From a bacterium (lineage in GTDB: Bacteria > UBA9089 > JASEIO01): 14,147 nucleotides of DNA. Below the pieces are notes generated by a model. That model searched no databases. It saw nothing but the letters and a program-made list of their open reading frames with translations, and was not told the DNA's origin. Within the stretch, counting starts at the first letter, position 1, and the number at the start of each line of letters is the position of its first letter. The stretch spans positions 1 through 14,147 of the forward strand of contig JASEIO010000040.1 in the NCBI GenBank assembly GCA_030017475.1, read 5' to 3'. Positions 8,700 to 14,147 of the stretch are shown piece after piece. The position numbers and the translations under genes were made by a program.

Positions 8700-8745
8700 G
8701 CTATAAGCTTAAGCCTTAAGGATTAAGTTTTTATCTGCTTATAGC
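8700..8745. repeat. Inverted repeat enclosing three heptamers, between ispA and dxs
   Basis: The gap between ispA and dxs is largely filled by a perfect 9-bp inverted repeat, GCTATAAGC (8700-8708) and GCTTATAGC (8737-8745). Inside are three tandem heptamers, CTTAAGC, CTTAAGG and ATTAAGT (8708-8728), the middle ones forming the palindrome CCTTAAGG. The right arm abuts the ispA stop codon and the left arm ends just before the dxs ribosome binding site. There is no T-run after the stem on the minus strand, so it does not look like an intrinsic terminator. It could be an RNA hairpin that sets relative expression, or an operator; its role is unknown. Confidence 0.7.
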
Positions 8746-9600
8746 TCAACTACTACCTTTATAGGCTCTATCTACAATAAAGCGTGCTATTTCCCGAAGG
8801 ATCTTTGCCCTTCCTCCAAATATCTCTAATTGTAAAATAGCATTATTCCCTAATTCGCGTGCCCTTCGTTCCGCCTCTTTTACACCATACACCACAGGAT
8901 AGGTTAACCTCTTCCCTCTCTTTTTATCACATCTCTCATCCATCATGTCATCTACAATCTGAAAAGCTAACCCAATACATTCTCCATATTGGGTTAAATG
9001 GGTAAGTTCCTGAGTACTACATCCCGCTAAAATTGCCCCAATTCTGACTGATGCACAAATTAAGGCACCAGTTTTATGGGTATGAATATACTGGAGAACA
9101 GAAGGATTAGCCTCTGTGGTTGTTACATCTACCGCTTGGCCTCCAATCATCCCACGGGTTCCAATAGCAGAGGAAAGTTCATCTATTGTTTTTATCAACA
9201 AACTTGGGTTAAATCCCGAAGATGAAATCAACTTAAAGCCAAAGGTAAGTAAGGCATCACCTGTCAAAATGGCTATTGCTTCTCCATATTTTCGATGGCA
9301 TGTCTCCTTTCCTCTTCTATAATCATCATTATCTAAGGAAGGTAAATCATCATGAATTAAGGAATAGGTATGTATCAGTTCAATGGCACACGAAATAGGA
9401 ATAACCTCTTCCTGCTTACCCCCTATTGTTTCATAGGTTGCAATGGTTAAAATAGGGCGCAATCTCTTCCCCGAAGAAAGAACTGAATACCTCATTGCCT
9501 CATGTAAAATTTGTGGGTACTCATTCTCAGAGGGAAGATATTTATCCAATGCCTCATTAATTATCCCCCTTTTTTTGAATAGATACTTATTAAGGTCCAT
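8746..9600 (-). CDS. ispA: Polyprenyl (farnesyl) diphosphate synthase
   Basis: This enzyme elongates dimethylallyl diphosphate with isopentenyl diphosphate, most likely to farnesyl diphosphate, the precursor of undecaprenyl and quinone side chains. Conserved parts are GKRLRP (44-49), the first aspartate-rich motif HDDLPSLDNDDYRRGK (83-98, the long DDxxxxD form usual in bacterial farnesyl synthases), TGDALLTFGF (113-122), GGQAVD, the HTHKTGALI stretch (173-181) and the second motif FQIVDDMMDE (213-222). After that motif the usual lid segment is about ten residues shorter than in well-known homologues, with TYP following after only some 15 residues; total length is 284 against roughly 297. The ATG at 9600 has no clear ribosome binding site and is preceded by a small hairpin (9608-9621). 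Geranylgeranyl synthase is possible, but the first motif favours farnesyl. Confidence 0.92.
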   Translation of the reverse strand: MDLNKYLFKKRGIINEALDKYLPSENEYPQILHEAMRYSVLSSGKRLRPILTIATYETIGGKQEEVIPISCAIELIHTYSLIHDDLPSLDNDDYRRGKETCHRKYGEAIAILTGDALLTFGFKLISSSGFNPSLLIKTIDELSSAIGTRGMIGGQAVDVTTTEANPSVLQYIHTHKTGALICASVRIGAILAGCSTQELTHLTQYGECIGLAFQIVDDMMDERCDKKRGKRLTYPVVYGVKEAERRARELGNNAILQLEIFGGRAKILREIARFIVDRAYKGSS

Positions 9601-9646
9601 AATTCACACGTTTACCAACGTAAAGAAAAATGGAAGGCAATATGAA

Positions 9647-9877
9647 TTACCGAACAGTTTCATTCAGATTAAATGGCCTTTTTGTAATCTCCCCACTATC
9701 TTCATCCTTAACCAATATCTCAATTTTGTCCTTTGCTTCATTTAATCTTTCTTCACAAATATTTCGTAACTTCATCCCTTCCTCAAATAAACGAAGTGCC
9801 TCATCTAATCCTAATCCTTCCTGTTCCAATCTCCGAACAATCTCCTCTAATCGCATTAATGCCTCCTCAAATTCCAT
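9647..9877 (-). CDS. xseB: Exonuclease VII small subunit
   Basis: XseB is the small subunit of exonuclease VII; several copies bind the helical region of XseA to form an enzyme that degrades single-stranded DNA from both ends to short oligonucleotides. The 76 residues are almost wholly helical and charged, with the family pattern FEEALMRLEEIVRRLEQEG (3-21), then LGLDEALRLFEEGMKL (22-37) and a conserved CEERLNEAKDKIEIL (41-55). Length is typical. The ATG at 9877 is placed by a run of seven G residues four bases upstream, which acts as the ribosome binding site. The gene follows xseA by 78 bases and precedes ispA by 46 bases, the usual xseA-xseB-ispA order. Confidence 0.93.
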   Translation of the reverse strand: MEFEEALMRLEEIVRRLEQEGLGLDEALRLFEEGMKLRNICEERLNEAKDKIEILVKDEDSGEITKRPFNLNETVR

Positions 9878-9881
9878 TCAA

Positions 9882-9888
9882 CCCCCCC
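9882..9888 (-). promoter_or_regulatory. Ribosome binding site of xseB made of a G7 tract
   Basis: The minus strand reads seven consecutive G residues, then TTGA, then the xseB ATG. No other purine-rich match to the 16S tail lies near, so the homopolymer must serve as the Shine-Dalgarno sequence. Runs of this kind can change length by slippage, which would alter both the match and its distance to the start codon. Confidence 0.5.
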
Positions 9889-9909
9889 ATAATATGGTCA
9901 AATAGTAAC

Positions 9910-9958
9910 AGTCCACATCTCTTGTTCTGTGGGACTATGAACTGTGGATCGTAAACTA
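9910..9958. repeat. Degenerate repeats and hairpin between xseA and xseB
   Basis: An inverted repeat pairs AGTCCACA (9910-9917) with TGTGGGACT (9928-9936), with one bulged G and a ten-base loop. It runs into related imperfect 14-base units, TGGGACTATGAACT and GTGGATCGTAAACT, followed by the start of a third (ATGGACTGA) that overlaps the xseA stop codon. No T-tract follows the stem, so it is not a standard terminator. It looks like a remnant of a dispersed or tandem intergenic repeat; function unknown. Confidence 0.45.
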
Positions 9959-11149
9959 TGGACTGATTTTGATTACCTTATTGATCATTTCACCCCTGTA
10001 AACCTTTACCTTTACATCGTCCCCTGATGCCACGCTCGATACGTCTCTAACAATTTCACCATCTGGTAACTTATAGGTAATACTATACCCCCTGGATAAA
10101 ACCTTCATTGGATTCAGGCTATCTAATTTCCCTTTTAACCTCTGAATCCTATTTAAAGAGACGGTATAGAAATGATGAATTAAAAACTTAAGTTTCTTTA
10201 CCTCTTCATCAACCTGTTGTCTTGCCTCCGCAAGCTTTCTATAGGGATGAATAAACACAACGGATTCTTGCAATCTTTTTAAGCGAGCGGAGTTTTCCGA
10301 AACCATATTTTTCATTTTGCTTATCAATCTAATGGAAAGGGTATCCAACCTCTCCTGAAATGTTTCTTTTAACTTAACTACCAACTCTGCTGCTGCAGTA
10401 GGGGTAGGGGCTCGTACATCTGCCACAAAATCAGATATGGTAAAGTCTGTCTCATGCCCTATTCCGGAAATAACTGGAATGCGGGAGCAGGATATTGCCC
10501 TGGCTACTATCTCTTCATTAAAGGCCCACAAATCTTCAATCGATCCACCTCCTCTACCCACAATTAAAATATCGATTGGCTGCTTATTCATATATTGTAA
10601 GGCTTCTACAATTTGCGAAGGCGCCTCTTTTCCTTGAACTAAAACTGGATAAATCAACACCTCCAAATTGCGAAACCGTCTTTTAATTATGGACAAGATA
10701 TCACGAATAGCCGCCCCTGTTGGAGATGTAATCACCCCGATACATCTCGGGAGCATTGGAAGGGGCTTCTTCCTCTTTTCAGAAAACAATCCTTCATCCT
10801 CTAATTTTTGTTTAAGTCTCTCAAACTCAAGCCATAAGGCTCCAGTTCCCACTTCTTCCACAAACTCAACATATAACTGATACTCTCCCCTCTTTTCATA
10901 AACACTAATATATCCAAAACATATGATATTTAAACCTGACCTCAGTGGCACTTTTTGGAGATAAGTCTTATTCTTAAACAAAACTGTTTTTAGTTGGCTA
11001 TCTTTATCCTTTAAAGTAAAATAGATATGACCAGCCGAAGATTCCGTTAAATTTGAAATTTCACCTTGCACCCAGATTCCGCTGAAATTTACCTCTAATG
11101 TATCCTTAATATTTCTGGTTATTTCACTTACTGAATACACACGCCTCAC
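9956..11149 (-). CDS. xseA: Exonuclease VII large subunit
   Basis: XseA is the catalytic subunit of exonuclease VII, a metal-independent single-strand-specific DNase used in repair. The N-terminal OB-fold (YSVSEITRNIK, then GIWVQGEISNLTESSAGHIY, FTLKD) is followed by the catalytic domain with GVITSPTGAAIRDIL, DILIVGRGGGSIEDLWAFNE, SGIGHETDFTISDFVADVRA and PTPTAAAELVV. A helical region for XseB binding follows, then the C-terminal RGYSITYKLPDGEIVRD stretch. The frame is open to a TTG at 11173, but that codon sits at the end of a stable hairpin without a binding site. I favour the GTG at 11149, which has GGGTGA about five bases upstream and gives 397 residues; other GTG codons at 11158 and 11140 are possible. 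xseB follows after 78 bases. Confidence 0.93.
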   Translation of the reverse strand: MRRVYSVSEITRNIKDTLEVNFSGIWVQGEISNLTESSAGHIYFTLKDKDSQLKTVLFKNKTYLQKVPLRSGLNIICFGYISVYEKRGEYQLYVEFVEEVGTGALWLEFERLKQKLEDEGLFSEKRKKPLPMLPRCIGVITSPTGAAIRDILSIIKRRFRNLEVLIYPVLVQGKEAPSQIVEALQYMNKQPIDILIVGRGGGSIEDLWAFNEEIVARAISCSRIPVISGIGHETDFTISDFVADVRAPTPTAAAELVVKLKETFQERLDTLSIRLISKMKNMVSENSARLKRLQESVVFIHPYRKLAEARQQVDEEVKKLKFLIHHFYTVSLNRIQRLKGKLDSLNPMKVLSRGYSITYKLPDGEIVRDVSSVASGDDVKVKVYRGEMINKVIKISP

Positions 11150-11172
11150 AATATTCACCCAAAAACGCAGCA

Positions 11173-11200
11173 ACCAGTGACTAACATATTAGCCACCGGT
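11173..11200 (-). repeat. 12-bp hairpin ahead of xseA
   Basis: On the minus strand ACCGGTGGCTAA pairs with TTAGTCACTGGT around the loop TATG. All 12 positions pair in RNA, two of them as G-U; the same positions would be A-C mismatches in plus-strand RNA, so the structure fits transcription of the minus strand. It ends 23 bases ahead of the preferred xseA GTG. No U-run follows directly, although TTTTT occurs about eight bases later. It could be a weak terminator or attenuator, an RNase processing site, or a translation control element. The remainder of the spoVS-xseA gap shows nothing else recognisable. Confidence 0.65.
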
Positions 11201-11256
11201 CGCTATTTCACTTTCATTCGCTTAACAAAGTAAATCTTCGAATCCTACGACCTTGA

Positions 11257-11538
11257 TTATGTAACCTTTTCTGATGGGTGCAAAGGCCTAACAATAAGCC
11301 TCAATGCTGTTTTATCTTGCCCTTCAATTTCTACATCTTTAAAAGCAGGGATACAGATAAGATCTACACCTGAAGGGGCAACAAATCCACGGGCAATGGC
11401 TATTCCTTTAATGGCTTGATTCAATGCTCCAGCACCAATGACTTGAAGTTCGCATATCCCTCTCTCCCTAATAACCCCTGCTAATGCGCCAGCTACAGCA
11501 TTTGGCTTTGACTTTGATGAGACCTTTAGGGTTTCCAT
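11257..11538 (-). CDS. spoVS: SpoVS-family Alba-like protein
   Basis: SpoVS is a small Alba-fold protein, first described as a sporulation stage V factor in Bacillus and also found in many bacteria that do not sporulate; it probably acts as a nucleic-acid-binding regulator. The 93 residues show the strongly conserved family sequence: METLKVSSKSKPNAVAGALA (1-20), then GVIRERG, the central ELQVIGAGALNQAIKGIAIA (30-49), and RGFVAPSGVDLICIPAF (50-66). The family is usually about 86 residues; the extra length here is a short C-terminal tail. The ATG at 11538 is preceded by AAGGAGGTG, the strongest well-placed binding site in the window. It follows the YmdB gene by 21 bases, the same order as in Bacillus. 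Nothing here indicates that the organism sporulates. Confidence 0.95.
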   Translation of the reverse strand: METLKVSSKSKPNAVAGALAGVIRERGICELQVIGAGALNQAIKGIAIARGFVAPSGVDLICIPAFKDVEIEGQDKTALRLIVRPLHPSEKVT

Positions 11539-11559
11539 ATTACACCTCCTTCTTTAATA

Positions 11560-12342
11560 TTACTCCAGATCTAGTTTAATCCTCTCCACACCTTTTGCAC
11601 ATCCAGTAGTAGTATCTATTTCCACTACTACACCTTGAAACTGCCCTTTATCCTTCGCCACGTCTAATCGAATGGGAATTTGAGTCAGGAATCTCTTTAT
11701 AATTATATCCTTCTTTATCCCGATCACTGAATTCCTTGGTCCAGTCATGCCAACATCAGTGATATAGGCTGTACCTTCTGGCAAAATACGCTCATCCGAA
11801 GTCTGAACATGGGTATGTGTCCCAATAACTGCTGATACCTCTCCATCTAAGAACCATCCCAAAGCAACCTTCTCTGATGTAGCCTCTCCGTGAATATCAA
11901 CCAAAATATTCCTTGTTTTTTTCTTTATTTTCTTTAATTCTTGCTTAACTGCTCTAAAAGGACAATCCAGCTCTTGAACAAACACCCGACCAGCTAAATT
12001 TATCACTCCCAATAGAGTCCCATCCTTTACTTCCACAATAACAGAACCTCTACCTGGAACTCCTGGGGGATAGTTTAAGGGCCTTAAGATCCTTTCTTCT
12101 TCATCTATAATATTATATATCTCCTTTCTGTTCCAGATATGATTACCAGTGGTTAATAAATCTATTTCTAAATCAAACAATTGATTGGCAATCTTAGGAG
12201 TAAGTCCAAAACCTCCAGCAGCATTTTCAGAATTGGCAATTACAAAATCAATCTCTTTCTCCTGCCTAATCCTATGAAGAACCTTTGACACCACTTCCCT
12301 TCCAGTTCTTCCTACCACATCCCCAATCACTAAAACCTTCAA
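11560..12342 (-). CDS. ymdB: YmdB-family metallophosphoesterase
   Basis: The family (TIGR00282) comprises dinuclear-metal phosphodiesterases; Bacillus YmdB hydrolyses 2',3'-cyclic nucleotides in vitro and affects biofilm and motility gene expression. Counting from the TTG at 12342, metal-binding residues are visible in GDVVGRTG (D8), ANSENAAGGFGLTP (E39), TTGNHIWNRKE (N67, H68), DIHGEATSEK (H151) and GTHTHVQTSDE (H176, H178). The frame opens 12 bases further up at a GTG (12354), but GGAGG sits five bases before the TTG and the TTG start gives the family-typical MKVLVIGDVVGR, so 260 residues is the better model. The gene begins 21 bases after rny and is followed by spoVS, the Bacillus arrangement, which suggests a link to RNase Y function. 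Confidence 0.93.
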   Translation of the reverse strand: MKVLVIGDVVGRTGREVVSKVLHRIRQEKEIDFVIANSENAAGGFGLTPKIANQLFDLEIDLLTTGNHIWNRKEIYNIIDEEERILRPLNYPPGVPGRGSVIVEVKDGTLLGVINLAGRVFVQELDCPFRAVKQELKKIKKKTRNILVDIHGEATSEKVALGWFLDGEVSAVIGTHTHVQTSDERILPEGTAYITDVGMTGPRNSVIGIKKDIIIKRFLTQIPIRLDVAKDKGQFQGVVVEIDTTTGCAKGVERIKLDLE

Positions 12343-12363
12343 TCCATCCTCCACCTTGATAAG

Positions 12364-13920
12364 TTATTTGGCATACTCCACAACTCTTGTTTCCCTAATT
12401 ACAGTAACCTTAATTTGCCCAGGATACTCTAATTCATTTTCTATCCTTTTAGCAATTTCACATCCTAAATCTCTTAGTCTTAAATCATCTACATTTTCTG
12501 ATTGTACCATAACCCGGATTTCCCTTCCTGCTTGAATGGCATATGCCTTTTCTACTTCCCGAAAAGAATAGGCAATCTTCTCCAATCTTTCCAACCTCTT
12601 TAGATAGATCTCTAAGCTTTCTCTTCTTGCTCCAGGTCTAGCAGCCGAAATAGCATCTGCCGCCTGAATTAATACTGCCTCTACAGACTTTGGTTCAACT
12701 TCTCCATGATGAGCTGCGATTGCATTAACAATTACCTCTTGCTCATTAAACCTTTTAGCGATATCTGCTCCAATAGCAGCATGGGGGCCTTCCACTTCCT
12801 GATCAACTGCCTTCCCGATATCATGCAGTAACCCTGCTCTCTTAACCAAAGAAAGATTTCCATGCAATTCTGAAGCCATAATACTGGCTATATAAGCTAC
12901 CTCTCTTGAATGTTGCAGTACATTCTGGCCATAACTAGTTCTAAATTTCAATTTTCCAAGGAGTGGTATAGCTTCTTTAGGAATATCGTGAACCCCAAGT
13001 TCAAAGGCAAGTTTTTCCCCCTCTTCTAAGATAGTATCATCTATCTCTTTTTGAACCTTGGCTACCATTTCCTCAATTCTCGCTGGATGAATTCTACCAT
13101 CTGAAATCAACCTTTCTAAAGAGATCCGAGCCACTTCTCTTCTTATGGGATCATATCCAGAAAGGGTAACTGCTCCTGGTGTATCATCAATGATTACGTC
13201 AACACCAGTTAATGTCTCTAAAGCTCTTATATTCCTTCCTTCCCGACCTATAATTCTTCCTTTCATTTCATCATTTGGTAAGGAAACTGTAGAGACTGTG
13301 GTTTCTTGTACTTGATCAGAAGACAATCGCTGAATGGCTAAAGAAATAATATTCCGAGCCTTTTTTTCTGCTGTTGCTTTGGCATCATCTTCAATTTTCC
13401 TAATGAGTTTACTTGATTCATATCTTGCCTCTGTCTCTAAACTATCCATAAGCATCTTTTTTGCCTCTTCCCGAGAAATCTCTGATAAACTCTCTAATTT
13501 CTGTATCTCCTCTTGTCTCAGCCTTTCTATCTCTTCTCTCTTTCTTTTCACATCTTCTTCTGAACATGCAAGCTCTCTCCCTCTTTTTTCCAAAAGCTCT
13601 AATTTCTTATCTAAGTTTTCTTCCCTTTGAAGAAGCCTGGATTCCAGCTTCTGCAATTCAATCCTTCTTCCACGCGAATCTCTCTCAAATTCTGCCCTTT
13701 CTTTTTCTATCCTTTCCTTTGCCTCTAAGATCTTCTCCCTTTTTATGGACTCAGCAGCATGCCTTGCATCATCTACAATCTTCGCAGCCATTTCCTCAGC
13801 AGAACTGATTTTAATTTTAGCTATATACTTCCGGTAGAAATAACCAAAGGCCATCCCTGCAATTAACGCTGCAAGGACAAATATTTGATAAACTCTTTCT
13901 ATTTCAGCTATTATAATCAC
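12364..13920 (-). CDS. rny: Ribonuclease Y
   Basis: RNase Y is a membrane-anchored endoribonuclease that starts mRNA decay in many bacteria. The protein has a short N-terminal membrane helix (about 11-28), a long charged coiled coil (about 40-200), a KH domain with [15 protein letters not shown] (221-235), and an HD domain with [11 protein letters not shown] (335-345; H337), LLHDIGKA (364-371; H366, D367), AAHHGEVEP (402-410) and [16 protein letters not shown] (419-434). Its 518 residues match the family. The only standard start in the frame before the membrane helix is GTG at 13920, with TGA three codons upstream, but the perfect GGAGGTGAT binding site overlaps that GTG. An AUA or AUU codon a few positions downstream may be the real start. 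It lies 21 bases before the YmdB gene and probably heads the operon. Confidence 0.96.
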   Translation of the reverse strand: MIIIAEIERVYQIFVLAALIAGMAFGYFYRKYIAKIKISSAEEMAAKIVDDARHAAESIKREKILEAKERIEKERAEFERDSRGRRIELQKLESRLLQREENLDKKLELLEKRGRELACSEEDVKRKREEIERLRQEEIQKLESLSEISREEAKKMLMDSLETEARYESSKLIRKIEDDAKATAEKKARNIISLAIQRLSSDQVQETTVSTVSLPNDEMKGRIIGREGRNIRALETLTGVDVIIDDTPGAVTLSGYDPIRREVARISLERLISDGRIHPARIEEMVAKVQKEIDDTILEEGEKLAFELGVHDIPKEAIPLLGKLKFRTSYGQNVLQHSREVAYIASIMASELHGNLSLVKRAGLLHDIGKAVDQEVEGPHAAIGADIAKRFNEQEVIVNAIAAHHGEVEPKSVEAVLIQAADAISAARPGARRESLEIYLKRLERLEKIAYSFREVEKAYAIQAGREIRVMVQSENVDDLRLRDLGCEIAKRIENELEYPGQIKVTVIRETRVVEYAK

Positions 13921-13924
13921 CTCC
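13916..13924 (-). promoter_or_regulatory. Perfect Shine-Dalgarno sequence overlapping the rny GTG codon
   Basis: The minus strand reads GGAGGTGAT, a nine-base complement of the conserved 16S rRNA tail. The predicted GTG start (13920-13918) lies inside it, which leaves no spacing between binding site and start codon. The next in-frame codons are ATT, ATA and ATA, with spacings from GGAGG of about 2, 5 and 8 bases. This suggests either a rare start codon or an inefficient, self-limiting start. Confidence 0.55.
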
Positions 13925-14031
13925 CATCACTTCGTATAACGCTCTCGGATAAATTAGAGTGTTGATTTTATTAGCTTTCTTGAACAGCCAACTCTTTCTT
14001 CCCCCCCCACTAAAAGTCATCTATTTTTGGT

Positions 14032-14108
14032 TTTGGTGCAAGATTTGTAAAGTTATCAAGACCTTTTTGGAGAAGAGACCTCCCTTCAAAAAGGCACCGT
14101 TGCACAAA
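14032..14108 (-). other. Long imperfect hairpin in the leader upstream of rny
   Basis: On the minus strand TTTGTGCAA (14108-14100) pairs with TTGCACCAAA (14041-14032) with one bulged C. Inside, CCTTTTTG pairs with CAAAAAGG (14094-14062 overall), continuing past an A-C mismatch for two more pairs around an 11-base loop. An alternative helix, GATTTGT with ACAAATC (14104-14110 and 14042-14048), would compete. No U-run follows, so it is not a simple terminator. The rest of the leader to 13921 contains a G8 tract (14001-14008) and small possible stems. It may be a structured untranslated leader or a small RNA gene. Confidence 0.45.
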
Positions 14109-14147
14109 TCAAGGGGTTAATCTGATTGCAAGTTTTTCAAATTTACC

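Noticed and set aside
13965-13991. Possible promoter for the rny operon on the minus strand (TTGGCT and TAAAAT)
   Set aside because: The spacer is only 15 bases and the -35 box is a weak match; in AT-rich sequence such pairs arise by chance.
14109-14147. A minus-strand frame entering from the window edge and ending at TGA with residues GKFEKLAIRLTP
   Set aside because: Only 12 codons are visible. It may be the C-terminus of the gene upstream of rny, and the long hairpin starts just after its stop, but there is too little sequence to recognise a family.

Overview
The window is an AT-rich, gene-dense stretch of a bacterial chromosome in which every recognisable gene lies on the minus strand, so the genes read from high to low coordinates. 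It encodes LptD, the outer-membrane lipopolysaccharide assembly protein, so the organism should be a diderm. It also carries the rny-ymdB-spoVS block familiar from Bacillus and relatives. The DXP isoprenoid pathway and a ferredoxin-dependent 2-oxoacid oxidoreductase suggest an anaerobe or one with anaerobic central metabolism. I infer a deep-branching, probably uncultivated diderm phylum and cannot name it. There are no transposases, phage genes, CRISPR arrays, tRNAs or rRNAs.

Layout in transcription order: a leader of about 190 bases with a long imperfect hairpin (13921-14108); rny (RNase Y); a YmdB-family metallophosphoesterase; spoVS; an 83-107 base gap with a 12-bp hairpin; xseA; a 78-base gap with degenerate repeats and a G7 tract as ribosome binding site; xseB; ispA; a compact inverted repeat; dxs; nadK; a 2x[4Fe-4S] ferredoxin overlapping nadK; alpha and beta subunits of a 2-oxoacid:ferredoxin oxidoreductase, overlapping each other; an intrinsic terminator (about 3785-3828); a candidate promoter; lepA; and lptD, 2 bases after the lepA stop.

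The genes fall into functional blocks. RNase Y and YmdB concern RNA and nucleotide turnover and SpoVS is an Alba-like regulator. XseA and XseB form exonuclease VII. Dxs and IspA make the first intermediate of the DXP pathway and farnesyl diphosphate. NadK makes NADP. The ferredoxin and KorAB couple 2-oxoacid oxidation to low-potential electrons, which the DXP pathway consumes in its last two steps (not encoded here). LepA is a ribosome-associated GTPase and LptD completes the LPS export path. The arrangement merges two widely conserved neighbourhoods, rny-ymdB-spoVS and xseA-xseB-ispA-dxs-nadK.

This is mostly a housekeeping region. The items most worth a second look are the rny leader and its odd start, the missing gamma subunit of the oxidoreductase, the shortened loop in IspA, and several short structured intergenic elements.
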